Positions 52,814-61,494 are shown, numbered from the stretch's first letter. The stretch: 64,000 nucleotides of DNA from UBA2334 sp049653005 (GCA_049653005.1 JBASFL010000009.1:1-64000), one strand, 5' to 3'. A program made the numbers and translations. Notes: generated by a model from the letters alone, not told the origin.

Positions 52814-54820
52814 TCAACCCAAGGTGAGCTTGAGCAGCTCGGCCCCTTCGGTCACCTGGTCGCCGGGGGCGAACAGCAGCTCGGCCACGGTGCCGTCGGC
52901 CGGGGCTGCGATGGTGTGCTCCATTTTCATGGCTTCCATCACGGCCAGGGGTTGACCTTTTTTCACCGCATCGCCCGCCTTCACGGCAAACGACACCACC
53001 TTGCCCGGCATGGGCGCGGTCAGGCGCCCGCCCTCGGCCGCCGTGTCACCGGCGTGGGCCAGCAAGTCCACCGCCACGAGCTGGGTGGCCCCGGCGTCGG
53101 TGTGGATGTGGGCCACCTCGCCCCGGCGGTACACGGTGGCCACGGCGCGTTGACCCGCAAACTGCACCACCAGCGCACCACCCGTGCCTGCGGGCTCGAA
53201 CGACAAGGGGCCCTGCACGCCCCCCACGGACAGTTGCAGCGTGGGGCCGTAAGACAGGCTGGCGCGCAGCGACTCGCCCTGGTACTCGAACGCAAACGGG
53301 CGCACCCAGGTGCTGATGGTGCGCCAGCCGTCGGTGCGGCTGAAGGGGTCGGGGGTTTCCAGCGCGCGCTCGTCCACCAGGGTTTGCGCCACGTCGGCGG
53401 CGGCGGCCATGGCGAGCCCCACGGGGTCTTGGTGGAACAGCACTTCGGATTCACGTTGAATCAAAGCGGTGTCCAGCTGGCCCTTGGCAAACGAGCCGCT
53501 GCGCACCACGTGCCGCAAAAACTGCACGTTGGTGGTCAGGCCCACGATGTGGGTGTGGGCCAGCGCCGCGTCCAGCCGGGCCAGCGCCTGCTCGCGCGTG
53601 TCGCCGTGCACGATGAGCTTGGCCACCATGGAGTCGTAGTAGGGGCTGATGGCGTCGCCCTCGCGCACGCCGTCGTCAAAGCGCACATCACCGCGCTGGA
53701 AGGCCACATGGGCGGGCTTGCGGTACACGGCCAGCGTGCCGGTGGCGGGCAGGAACTGGTTGTCGGGGTTTTCGGCGCAGATGCGGGCCTCGATGGCGTG
53801 GCCGGTCATTTTCAGCTCGGCCTGCGTCAGGGGCAGGGGCTCGCCGCTGGCCACGCGCAGCTGCCATTCCACCAGGTCTTGCCCGGTGATGGCCTCGGTC
53901 ACGGGGTGTTCCACCTGCAGGCGGGTGTTCATTTCCATGAAATAGAAACGCATGGCTTCGGGGTGGTCGTAGCCTTGGGGCTGCTCGACGATGAACTCCA
54001 CCGTGCCCGCGCCCACGTAATTCACCGCGCGGGCCGCGGCCACGGCCACTTCGCCCATGGCGCGGCGCAGCTCGGGTGTCATGCCGGGGGCGGGGGCTTC
54101 TTCCAGCACCTTTTGGTGGCGGCGCTGCACCGAGCAGTCGCGCTCGAACAGGTACACGCAGTTGCCCTGGCTGTCGGCAAACACCTGGATTTCGATGTGC
54201 CGGGGGCGCTGCACGTATTTTTCAATGAGCACCGCGTCGCTGCCGAAGCTGTTGGTGGCTTCGCGCTGGCAACTGGCCAGGGCGGCGGCAAAGTCCTCTG
54301 CTTTTTCCACGATGCGCATGCCCTTGCCACCGCCACCCGCGCTGGCTTTGATGAGCACGGGGTAACCGATGCCGTCGGCCTCGCGTTGCAGCAGCGCGGG
54401 GTCTTGGTCGGCACCGTGGTAGCCGGGCACCAGCGGCACCCCGGCGGCCTCCATCAGGCGTTTGCTTTCGGCCTTCAGGCCCATGGCCTGGATGGCGCTG
54501 GCGGGCGGGCCAATGAACACCAGCCCGGCGGCGGCGCAAGCGTGGGCAAAGTCTTCGTTTTCGCTCAAAAAGCCGTAGCCGGGGTGAATGGCCTGGGCAC
54601 CCGTGGCCTGCGCGGCTTCGATGATGCGCTCCCAGCGCAGGTAGCTGTCTTTGGGCGCACTGCCGCCGATGTGCACGGCCTCGTCGCAAGCGGCCACGTG
54701 TTTGGCGCTGGCGTCGGCATCGGAATAAACAGCCACGGTTTTGACACCCAGGCGGCGGGCGGTGGCGGCCACGCGGCAGGCGATTTCGCCCCGGTTGGCA
54801 ATCAGAATCTTTTTAAACAT
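52814..54820 (-). CDS. mccA: 3-Methylcrotonyl-CoA carboxylase biotin-carrying alpha subunit
   Basis: The 668-residue protein combines biotin carboxylase (1-450, MFKKILIANRGEIACRVA, ATP-grasp GGGGKGMR), a linker or BT domain and a C-terminal biotinyl domain with AMKMEH. It carboxylates biotin, which MccB uses on 3-methylcrotonyl-CoA in leucine breakdown. An AGGGGA ribosome site precedes the start. The lengths and the neighbouring mccB, liuC and mvaB favour MCC over other acyl-CoA carboxylases. Confidence 0.93.
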   Translation of the reverse strand: MFKKILIANRGEIACRVAATARRLGVKTVAVYSDADASAKHVAACDEAVHIGGSAPKDSYLRWERIIEAAQATGAQAIHPGYGFLSENEDFAHACAAAGLVFIGPPASAIQAMGLKAESKRLMEAAGVPLVPGYHGADQDPALLQREADGIGYPVLIKASAGGGGKGMRIVEKAEDFAAALASCQREATNSFGSDAVLIEKYVQRPRHIEIQVFADSQGNCVYLFERDCSVQRRHQKVLEEAPAPGMTPELRRAMGEVAVAAARAVNYVGAGTVEFIVEQPQGYDHPEAMRFYFMEMNTRLQVEHPVTEAITGQDLVEWQLRVASGEPLPLTQAELKMTGHAIEARICAENPDNQFLPATGTLAVYRKPAHVAFQRGDVRFDDGVREGDAISPYYDSMVAKLIVHGDTREQALARLDAALAHTHIVGLTTNVQFLRHVVRSGSFAKGQLDTALIQRESEVLFHQDPVGLAMAAAADVAQTLVDERALETPDPFSRTDGWRTISTWVRPFAFEYQGESLRASLSYGPTLQLSVGGVQGPLSFEPAGTGGALVVQFAGQRAVATVYRRGEVAHIHTDAGATQLVAVDLLAHAGDTAAEGGRLTAPMPGKVVSFAVKAGDAVKKGQPLAVMEAMKMEHTIAAPADGTVAELLFAPGDQVTEGAELLKLTLG

Positions 54821-54878
54821 GGAGGTGTCCCCTTCGTTGGAATCAGGTGTCGGGTCTGGGCTTTGGGGGTGCGTGGGC

Positions 54879-56045
54879 TCAGCGCCCGGGCCACACCACG
54901 TCGTCGTCTACCGCGTAAAGCTGGCAGGTTTGGCCACTGCGCAGGCAAAAGCCCAGGGCACGGCCGGTCACGTAATCGCCGGTGGCGTAGCCCCAGGCGC
55001 CTTGCGAACCGATGGCAAAGGCACGGGGCGTACCGGCGGCCAAAAACCGCTCATAGCCCGCCGTGCGGCTTTTGGCGCTGAGGGGAACCTTGCCCACATC
55101 GCCCACCTCGGCCCAGTCGGTGGCCGCAGGCTTGGGCACGATGGCGGGTTGCTTGAACCCCAAGCGGTTCAAAAACCCATCCACCAAGGGCAGCCAGTGG
55201 TCCATGTCGCGGTCCAGCCCCAGGTGCCCGTCGCCCGCAATGGGGGGCAAACCCTGGAAATCGGCCTTGCCGCCCGCCTTGACCCACGCCCGGTGCCACT
55301 GCTTGGGAATGTCCTCGCCCCAGTACAGGTCGTTTTGCCAATACAGCCACAACATGGGTGCGGTCGCTGTTTGGGCGAAATGGGCCCAATCTTGGCCCAA
55401 GACATCGGGGCGGCAAGGGCGGCCGGGGTTGGCATCGGGATTGCCCCCACTGCCCCCCGAAAAATTGATGCCGCCCACCAAGCCCGGCGGGTTGCGGCCC
55501 ACCGTGGCCACGGCCGTCACACCGCCCACCGATGCGCCGGCCACCAGCCAACGGGAGGCATCGACAAATGGCAACGCACGCGCCAGTTCGACCGTTGCCA
55601 ACACCTGGTCCACCACCGCCTTGTGTCGGGGCCCATGGTTGGGCCTGCTGCAAGAACCGTAGTCTTCCGGATCGAAGTCGCCATGGGTTTCCCAGTACCC
55701 GATGCGGGTGGGCACCATGACCACAAAGCCCTTGTTCACCAGATAGCGGGCGGCGTGTTCGAAACGGGCACGCCCCTGGGCGGCCCGCTTGTCTCCGCCC
55801 GCACGGCCGTGGTTGAACACCACCAGCGGGTGAACGCCATCACCGGCCGGGCGAAACACGGTCACGGGCAGGGCACGGGTTTCTGAGCGCCCAAACAAGT
55901 CGGTCAGGGTGACGGGGGTGCGCAGCACTTGCTCACGCATGTCTTTGGCCCACACCTCTGGGGTGGGGGCTTGGGCGTGCACCCCCACACCGCACAGGGC
56001 CCAGGCGGCCATCAGCACCCATCGGAGAGCAGCGGTCGGGTTCAT
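54879..56045 (-). CDS. Secreted alpha/beta hydrolase with extra C-terminal domain
   Basis: The 388-residue product starts at the ATG at 56045 and has a signal peptide (LMAAWALCGVGVHAQ). The fold shows FNHGRAGG, nucleophile Ser in GASVGG (about 175) and late acid/His candidates (GDGHLGLD). A C-terminal module of about 60 residues carries paired Cys (GFCLRSGQTCQLYAVDDDVVW), a tail seen on several secreted proteins. It is dienelactone-hydrolase-like; its substrate is unknown. A periplasmic hydrolase between liuC and mccA is unusual for leucine operons. Confidence 0.7.
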   Translation of the reverse strand: MNPTAALRWVLMAAWALCGVGVHAQAPTPEVWAKDMREQVLRTPVTLTDLFGRSETRALPVTVFRPAGDGVHPLVVFNHGRAGGDKRAAQGRARFEHAARYLVNKGFVVMVPTRIGYWETHGDFDPEDYGSCSRPNHGPRHKAVVDQVLATVELARALPFVDASRWLVAGASVGGVTAVATVGRNPPGLVGGINFSGGSGGNPDANPGRPCRPDVLGQDWAHFAQTATAPMLWLYWQNDLYWGEDIPKQWHRAWVKAGGKADFQGLPPIAGDGHLGLDRDMDHWLPLVDGFLNRLGFKQPAIVPKPAATDWAEVGDVGKVPLSAKSRTAGYERFLAAGTPRAFAIGSQGAWGYATGDYVTGRALGFCLRSGQTCQLYAVDDDVVWPGR

Positions 56046-56061
56046 GGGGTTGAACGCCGCG

Positions 56062-56856
56062 TCACACCGCCAGCCAGCCGGGTTTGCGTTTTTGCAAGAA
56101 GGACTGCACGCCCTCTTTGCCCTCGGCGCTGGCGCGCACGTCGGCAATGCAGTCCACGGTGCGGGCGATCAACGCAGCGTCAATGTCTTTGCCTGCCACG
56201 TCTTGCAGCAGGGCTTTGCCCACGCGCACCGCGTCGGGGCCGTTGGCGGTGAGGGCTTTGAGCAGCTCGTCCACCTTCGCGTCCAGTGCGTCGGCGGCCA
56301 CCACCTCGTGCACAAAGCCGATGCGCAGCGCCTCGGCCGCGCCGAAGCGCTCGGCCGTGAGGAAGTAGCGGTGCGCGGCGCGTGCGCCCATGGCCCGCAC
56401 CACGTAGGGGCTGATGGTGGCGGGGGCCAGGCCCAGCTTGGCTTCGCTCAGACAGAACTGCGCGGTGTCCACGGCCACGGCCATGTCACACGCGGCCACC
56501 AGGCCCACGCCACCGGCGTACACGTCGCCCTGCACACGGGCCACCGTGGGTTTGGGGCAGGTGTAAATGGCGTGCAGCATGGCGGCCAGCTGGCTGGCGT
56601 CGGCCCGATTTTCGTCGCGGGTGTAGTCGGCCATGCGCCGCATCCAGTTCAGGTCGGCACCGGCGCAGAAGGCCGGGCCCTCGGCGGCCAGCACCACGGC
56701 GCGCACCGCCGGGTTTTGGCCCACGGCGGTGAAGGCCTGGGTGAGTTCGGCAATGACCTCGTCGTTGAAGGCGTTGCGCACTTCCGGGCGGTTGAGGGTG
56801 ATGCGGGCCACGCGGTCGTGCGTGGCCACGGTCAGGCTGGCGGTCAATGCGGCCAT
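56062..56856 (-). CDS. liuC: Enoyl-CoA hydratase family, probable methylglutaconyl-CoA hydratase
   Basis: This 264-residue crotonase-fold enzyme has the oxyanion segments GPAFCAGADLNWM (about 60-72) and GDVYAGGVGLVAACDMAVA (about 109-127). With mccA, mccB and mvaB around it, the likely reaction is hydration of 3-methylglutaconyl-CoA to HMG-CoA. Its start lies inside the vapC 3' end (13-bp overlap), with AGAGGA as ribosome site. Confidence 0.88.
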   Translation of the reverse strand: MAALTASLTVATHDRVARITLNRPEVRNAFNDEVIAELTQAFTAVGQNPAVRAVVLAAEGPAFCAGADLNWMRRMADYTRDENRADASQLAAMLHAIYTCPKPTVARVQGDVYAGGVGLVAACDMAVAVDTAQFCLSEAKLGLAPATISPYVVRAMGARAAHRYFLTAERFGAAEALRIGFVHEVVAADALDAKVDELLKALTANGPDAVRVGKALLQDVAGKDIDAALIARTVDCIADVRASAEGKEGVQSFLQKRKPGWLAV

Positions 56857-57245
56857 GTTTGGAGTCCTCTCAGGGTTTGCAACACGTCAAAGTCGGCATC
56901 GCGGTGCAACAACAGGTGCCCGTGGGTGATGCAGTAGCTGGCCAGCAACACGTCGATGGGACTGCGCACGGTGTAACCCTTTGCCCTCAGCGCGTGGTGG
57001 TGTTCAGTGGCACGCAGGGCGTTGTCGAGCCCGCCGATGTCCACCACGGTGGCGTTGAGCAGCACCGCTTGGGCGCGGCGCTGTTCGGCCACCGATCGGA
57101 ACCCACGCAGCACCTCGAACACCACCAAATCGGCCACACCCAGCTCTTCATCGGCCTGGTCAAGCAAGGCATCGAGTTGGTCGGTTTGGGGGTTCTGCGT
57201 GCCGCGGAAGTAGTCAATCCAGACGCTGGAATCCACCAAGATCAT
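56844..57245 (-). CDS. vapC: VapC-type PIN toxin ribonuclease
   Basis: The 133-residue PIN protein starts MILVDSSVWIDYF. It keeps the acidic set: Asp5, Glu in VVFEVLRGF, Asp in SPIDVLLASYC and Asp in LLLHRDADFDVL. It should be an active endoribonuclease toxin. Its start overlaps the vapB stop (ATGA at 57242-57245). An ATG at 57275 is a less likely longer start. The next gene, liuC, begins within its last codons, so metabolism and toxin are co-translated. Confidence 0.88.
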   Translation of the reverse strand: MILVDSSVWIDYFRGTQNPQTDQLDALLDQADEELGVADLVVFEVLRGFRSVAEQRRAQAVLLNATVVDIGGLDNALRATEHHHALRAKGYTVRSPIDVLLASYCITHGHLLLHRDADFDVLQTLRGLQTWPH

Positions 57246-57526
57246 GGGTTGCCCCGTTCTGCGAATGGAAGGCAAGAGGCAGTGGCCTCGTGCACGCCCT
57301 CCGAAGGGACTGCTTCGGCTTGGGGCTGGTCGGCACGGTATTGAGCCCAGGCTTCGTCCGAATCGTCCCAGTGCAAAGTGCCACGGGCGGCGCGAATGGC
57401 GGCATAGGCCTTGCGCCGCTGGATCAGCCGCAACCCGGCCTCAACCGCCTCGCGCTTGGTTTTGTAGTCGCCCGTGGACATGACGGCGTCCATGAGCTTG
57501 TCGTCGATCACGATGTTGGTGCGCAT
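57242..57526 (-). CDS. vapB: VapB-type antitoxin
   Basis: The 94-residue protein starts MRTNIVIDDKLMDAVMS and continues YKTKREAVEAGLRLI, the ribbon-helix-helix and short helix of VapB2-like antitoxins. The C-terminal part (TLHWDDSDEAWAQYR) would wrap VapC. The start has an AAGGGGTGAGG ribosome site. A strong palindrome at 57541-57570 just upstream is its probable operator. Confidence 0.87.
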   Translation of the reverse strand: MRTNIVIDDKLMDAVMSTGDYKTKREAVEAGLRLIQRRKAYAAIRAARGTLHWDDSDEAWAQYRADQPQAEAVPSEGVHEATASCLPFAERGNP

Positions 57527-57540
57527 GCCTCACCCCTTGA

Positions 57541-57570
57541 ATGTGTATAAAAATACAAAACTATACACAT
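57541..57570. promoter_or_regulatory. vapBC operator/promoter palindrome
   Basis: ATGTGTATA (57541-57549) is perfectly inverted as TATACACAT (57562-57570). A nested palindrome TGTATAAAAATACA lies at 57544-57557. It fills the 43-bp gap between the mccB stop and the vapB start and is far more AT-rich than its surroundings. Confidence 0.7.
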
Positions 57571-59204
57571 CACATGCGGAACACGCCGAACTTCGTGTCG
57601 GCAATGGGCGCGTTCAGCGCCGCGCTCAGGCCCAGCGCCAACACACGGCGGGTGTCTGCCGGGTCGATGATGCCGTCGTCCCACAGGCGGGCGGTGGCGT
57701 AGTAGGGGTGGCCCTGGGTTTCGTACTGCTGGCGCAGCGGGGCTTTGAAGGCTTCTTCTTCCTCGGCGCTCCACTGGCCGCCTTTGCCTTCGATGCCGTC
57801 GCGCTTGACCGTGGCCAACACGCTGGCGGCCTGCTCGCCGCCCATGACGCTGATGCGCGCGTTGGGCCACATCCACACGAAGCGAGGGTTGAACGCCCGG
57901 CCACACATGCCGTAGTTGCCTGCCCCAAAACTGCCGCCGATGATGACGGTGAACTTGGGCACCTGGGCACAGGCCACGGCCGTGACCATCTTGGCGCCGT
58001 TGCGGGCAATGCCTTCGTTTTCGTACTTGCGGCCCACCATGAAGCCGGTGATGTTCTGCAAGAACACCAGCGGGGTTTTGCGCTGGCAGCACAGCTCGAT
58101 GAAGTGCGCGCCCTTCAGCGCCGACTCGCTGAACAAAATGCCGTTGTTGGCCACGATGCCCACGGGCATGCCTTCGATGTGCGCGAACCCGCACACCAAC
58201 GTGCTGCCAAAGCGGGGTTTGAACTCGTGAAACTCGCTGCCATCCACCACGCGGGCGATGATTTCGCGCACGTCAAAAGGCTTGCGCGTGTCCGTGGGAA
58301 TAACGCCATACAACTCTTTGCTGTCAAATTTGGGAGCTGCCGGGGCATACTGGGTAAGCGCCGGGGCCTTTTTTTGATTCAAATGCGCCACCGCCTGGCG
58401 CGCCAGGGCAATGGCGTGCAGGTCGTTTTGCGCCAGGTGGTCGGCCACGCCCGAGAGGCGGGTGTGCACGTCGCCGCCGCCCAGGTCTTCGGCGGTCACC
58501 ACTTCGCCCGTGGCGGCTTTCACCAGCGGTGGGCCGCCCAGAAAAATGGTGCCCTGGTTTTTGACGATGATGGTTTCGTCGCTCATGGCTGGCACATAGG
58601 CCCCGCCCGCCGTGCAGCTGCCCATGACCACGGCCACCTGCGAAATGCCTTGGGCCGACATGTTGGCCTGGTTGTAGAAGATGCGGCCGAAGTGGTCGCG
58701 ATCGGGAAACACCTCGTCCTGGTTGGGCAGGTTGGCACCGCCCGAGTCCACCAGGTAAATACACGTGAGATTGTTTTGCTGGGCAATTTCCTGCGCGCGC
58801 AGGTGCTTTTTGACGGTGAGCGGGTAATAGGTGCCGCCTTTCACGGTGGCGTCGTTGCACACAATCATGCAGTCCACCCCGCTGACCCGGCCGATGCCGG
58901 CAATCAGCCCGGCGCAGGGCGCGGCGTCTTTGGTGCCGCCCTGGCCGTCTTTTTCCTTATACATGCCAAAAGCGGCCATGGGCGCCAGCTCCAGGAAAGG
59001 GGTGCCGGGGTCGAGCAGCATGTGCACCCGGTCGCGCGGCAGCAGCTTGCCGCGGGCGGTGTGTTTGGCGCGGGCGGCCTCGCCACCGCCTTCGGCCACC
59101 TGGGCCACCTGGGCGCGCAGGTCGTCCACCAGGGCGCGCATGGCCTGGGCGTTGGCTTGAAAGTCGGCCGAGCGGGGGTTGAGTTGGGTGTTCAGAACGG
59201 TCAT
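57570..59204 (-). CDS. mccB: 3-Methylcrotonyl-CoA carboxylase beta subunit
   Basis: The 544-residue carboxyltransferase subunit has two crotonase-like halves: ARAKHTARGKLLPRDRV near the start, then LYLVDSGGANLP-type and GGSFGAGNYGMCGRAF motifs. With MccA it makes 3-methylglutaconyl-CoA. The frame is open to 59453, but the ATG at 59204 has a GGAGACAAG ribosome site and begins with MTVLNTQLNP. A repeat copy at 58330-58384 encodes the variable linker KKAPALTQYAPAAPKFDS between the halves. It heads the 15-kb run. Confidence 0.95.
   Translation of the reverse strand: MTVLNTQLNPRSADFQANAQAMRALVDDLRAQVAQVAEGGGEAARAKHTARGKLLPRDRVHMLLDPGTPFLELAPMAAFGMYKEKDGQGGTKDAAPCAGLIAGIGRVSGVDCMIVCNDATVKGGTYYPLTVKKHLRAQEIAQQNNLTCIYLVDSGGANLPNQDEVFPDRDHFGRIFYNQANMSAQGISQVAVVMGSCTAGGAYVPAMSDETIIVKNQGTIFLGGPPLVKAATGEVVTAEDLGGGDVHTRLSGVADHLAQNDLHAIALARQAVAHLNQKKAPALTQYAPAAPKFDSKELYGVIPTDTRKPFDVREIIARVVDGSEFHEFKPRFGSTLVCGFAHIEGMPVGIVANNGILFSESALKGAHFIELCCQRKTPLVFLQNITGFMVGRKYENEGIARNGAKMVTAVACAQVPKFTVIIGGSFGAGNYGMCGRAFNPRFVWMWPNARISVMGGEQAASVLATVKRDGIEGKGGQWSAEEEEAFKAPLRQQYETQGHPYYATARLWDDGIIDPADTRRVLALGLSAALNAPIADTKFGVFRM
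58330..58384 (+). repeat. Interspersed repeat, copy inside mccB
   Basis: GGGAGCTGCCGGGGCATACT then GGGTAAGCGCCGGGGCC and TTTTTTTGATTCAAA align with the reference copy at 37299-37350 in the same orientation (AGCT, ATAC, AAGCGC, GG-GGCC, T run). It falls in the linker between the carboxyltransferase halves. Confidence 0.65.
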
Positions 59205-59288
59205 GGCTTGTCTCCAGTGCGGGGGCCATTGTGCAGCGCGCAGGGGGTTTTGGGTTTGCCACACAGGTTGCAAAAGCCGCCACTTGTT

Positions 59289-59303
59289 TGCACACTGTGT
59301 GCA
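59289..59303. promoter_or_regulatory. Palindrome overlapping the AraC-regulator start
   Basis: TGCACACTGTGTGCA is a perfect 15-bp palindrome whose last base is the A of the regulator's ATG, in the 98-bp divergent gap with mccB. It is a candidate autoregulatory operator. Confidence 0.45.
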
Positions 59304-60379
59304 TGCCCATGCACACCGGCCTTGCCCCAAACACCACACCCCAGAGTGGCCGTGCCGCCACGCCCATGGCCTTTGTGCGCAGCATGTTGGTCGCCTGCAC
59401 ACGCCTGGAGCACGACCCTGCTGCCGCGCTGGCCGTGGCACAGATTGCGCCAAGCCAGGTGGCTGAGCCCCACGCCCGCATCACCGCCGCGCAAATGGAG
59501 CGTTTGTCAGACCAACTGATGCGCGAGCTGGACGACGAGGCCCTGGGCTGGTTCACCCGCCGCCTGCCCTGGGGCAGCTACGGCATGCGGGCGCGCGCCA
59601 GCATCGGCGCGCCCACGCTGGGGGTGGCGCTTCACCGCTGGTGCCGCCACCACGGGCTGCTGACCGGCGATGTGCGGCTGACGCTGGAGTCCGCCCCCCC
59701 CACCGCCACGGTCATGCTCACCGAGCCCGCCCCCGCGCCGTGGCTGACGGGCGAGCTGCGCGAGTTTTGCCACGTGTCGCTGCTGCGCAACCTGCTGGGC
59801 CTGTCCAGCTGGCTGGTGGACTCGCGCCTGCCGTTGCTGGGGGTGGACCTGGCGTTTCCCGCGCCGCCGCACGCCAGCGCCTACGCCGTGTTGTTTGCGG
59901 GGCCGTGCCGGTTTGACCAGCCCCACACCCGCCTGCACCTGGACGCGAGCTACCTGGCCCTGCCCCTGCGGCGCGAGGAAGCCGCCCTGCGCCAAATGCT
60001 GCAACGCGCCCTGCCCCTGACCGTGCACGCCTACCGCAAAGACCGCCTGCTGGTGGGCCGCGTGCGCCAGGCGCTGGCCACCCACCCCGAGGCCAGCCAC
60101 AGCGCCGAGGCACTGGCCGCGCTGCTGCACACCTCGGCCCGCAGCCTGCACCGGCAGCTGAAAGACGAGGGCGCCAGCTTGCAAGCCCTGAAAGACACCG
60201 TGCGCCGCGAACGCGCCGAAGGCCTGCTGCTGCGCACCCAGCGCCCGCTCAAACAAGTGGCGCAGGCGGTGGGGTTTCAGAATGAAAAAAGCTTCATCCG
60301 CGCGTTCAAAGGCTGGACGGGTCACACCCCCGCCGAGCACCGGTCAAACGGGGCCGCTCAGGGTCATCCACAGGCTTAA
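59303..60379 (+). CDS. AraC-family transcriptional regulator
   Basis: The 358-residue protein has an N-terminal arabinose-binding-type regulatory domain (about 20-200; FTRRLPWGSYGMRA, FCHVSLLRNLLGL). A C-terminal AraC helix-turn-helix pair follows (about 255-345; LHTSARSLHRQLKDEGAS, VAQAVGFQNEKSFIRAFKGW). It is divergent from mccB and may control the leucine catabolism run. ATGs at 59303 and 59309 are both possible starts. Confidence 0.85.
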   Translation: MPMHTGLAPNTTPQSGRAATPMAFVRSMLVACTRLEHDPAAALAVAQIAPSQVAEPHARITAAQMERLSDQLMRELDDEALGWFTRRLPWGSYGMRARASIGAPTLGVALHRWCRHHGLLTGDVRLTLESAPPTATVMLTEPAPAPWLTGELREFCHVSLLRNLLGLSSWLVDSRLPLLGVDLAFPAPPHASAYAVLFAGPCRFDQPHTRLHLDASYLALPLRREEAALRQMLQRALPLTVHAYRKDRLLVGRVRQALATHPEASHSAEALAALLHTSARSLHRQLKDEGASLQALKDTVRRERAEGLLLRTQRPLKQVAQAVGFQNEKSFIRAFKGWTGHTPAEHRSNGAAQGHPQA

Positions 60380-60417
60380 AAACGGTGTGAAAGGTTTCAC
60401 ACACCTTCTGTGGACAA
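60364..60417. other. Palindrome flanked by inverted DnaA-like boxes
   Basis: GTGTGAAA-GG-TTTCACAC spans 60385-60402. On its two sides lie TCATCCACA (60364-60372) and, on the other strand, TTGTCCACA (60409-60417), each one base from the DnaA box. It occupies the convergent gap between the AraC and YchJ genes, which otherwise holds nothing I recognise. Confidence 0.45.
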
Positions 60418-60496
60418 GTCTGTGCATGGGGGCGGGAACAAGCCGCCAAAGCCGCCCAGGGCAAGGGTTTCCACGGAGTGCCCAAATAACAGGCAG

Positions 60497-60904
60497 TCAG
60501 ACCACGTCGCCGTCCACGTAATACCAGCGCCCGTCTTCGCGCACAAAGCGGCTGGTCTCTTGCAGGCGGTGGCCGCGCCCGGCCAGGCGGGAGCGGGCCA
60601 CAAAACTGACTTCGCCGTGGGTGTCGTCCACCAGCCGGGCGCTTTTCACCTGCAAGCCCAGCCATTGCAGCCCGGGTTCCAGCGCCAGGTCGGTGGGGCG
60701 GGTGCTGGGGTGCCAGGTGGCGTTGAGGTGATCGACCCGGCCCAGCACAAAGGCGCTGTAGCGCGAGCGCATCAGCGCTTCGGGCGTGGGCGCGGGTGCG
60801 CCCTCGTGCCAGGGCTGGCAGCAGTGGGCGTAAGCCAATGGCTTTTGCCGGGCGTCCAGACGCCCGCAAGGGCAAGTGGCGGTACCCAACGGGGTGGCCA
60901 CCAC
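60497..60904 (-). CDS. YchJ-family SEC-C/NTF2-like protein
   Basis: From the GTG at 60904 the product has 135 residues. An N-terminal Cys cluster (TCPCGR...AHCCQPWH) is typical of YchJ, followed by MRSRYSAFVLG and an NTF2-like fold ending in FVREDGRWYYVDGDVV. Its function is unknown. It starts 4 bp after the rhodanese stop, so it is probably coupled. A second in-frame GTG at 60901 is equally usable. Confidence 0.82.
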   Translation of the reverse strand: MVATPLGTATCPCGRLDARQKPLAYAHCCQPWHEGAPAPTPEALMRSRYSAFVLGRVDHLNATWHPSTRPTDLALEPGLQWLGLQVKSARLVDDTHGEVSFVARSRLAGRGHRLQETSRFVREDGRWYYVDGDVV

Positions 60905-60908
60905 CCGG

Positions 60909-61370
60909 TCAGCCCTGCGCCGCCGGGGTGGCGGCTTTGGCCTTGGCCGCTTTGGCGGCCTCGTGGTGCTCGGCCAGGGTTTGAATGGGCGCGGCCTGCG
61001 CCTTCCACTCGGCAAACCCCCCGTCGATGTGGGCCACCTTGGTCATGCCCATATCGACCAGGGCCTTGGTGGCCAGCGCGCTGCGCCAGCCCGCGCCGCA
61101 AAACAGCACGAACTCTTTGCTGTCGTCGCCAAACACGGGCTTGAAGTAGGGCGACGCCGGGTCCACCCAAAACTCCAGCATGCCGCGCGGCGCGTGCACA
61201 CAGCCGGGGGCCGTGCCCTCGCGCTCCAGCTCGCGCGGGTCGCGGATGTCCACCAGCTGCAAGCTGGCGTCACCCGCCGCCAGGCGTGTTTGCACCTGGG
61301 CCACGGTGTAGGTGGTGATTTGGGCGGTGGCTTCGTCCACCAGCGTGCGAAAACCTTTGGTGATGGGCAT
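60909..61370 (-). CDS. Rhodanese-like sulfurtransferase
   Basis: The 153-residue single-domain rhodanese has the substrate segment VDIRDPRELEREG (about 40-52) and catalytic Cys in LFCGAGWRSALA (about 90-101). The tail is Ala/Lys-rich. It may move sulfane sulfur or detoxify cyanide or thiols. The frame reaches 61424, but the ATG at 61370 opens the normal N-terminus (MPITKGFRTLVDEA). Confidence 0.85.
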   Translation of the reverse strand: MPITKGFRTLVDEATAQITTYTVAQVQTRLAAGDASLQLVDIRDPRELEREGTAPGCVHAPRGMLEFWVDPASPYFKPVFGDDSKEFVLFCGAGWRSALATKALVDMGMTKVAHIDGGFAEWKAQAAPIQTLAEHHEAAKAAKAKAATPAAQG

Positions 61371-61494
61371 AAATTGACAATCCTTGTAAAAAAGAGGAGC
61401 TCGTGACACGGCTAACATCGCCAACGGCTCTAGAAAAGAAGTCTCAGACTCAAATGGGTAGTGCCAAAAAACCCATCAACATAAGGAGGAATTT

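Noticed and set aside
52916..55081. 721-residue open frame opposite mccA
   Set aside because: Antisense shadow of a clear biotin carboxylase; composition is His/Gly/Val-rich without domains.
57474..59519. 681-residue open frame opposite mccB and vapB
   Set aside because: Shadow of mccB; no recognisable motif, and it would read through the vapBC operator.
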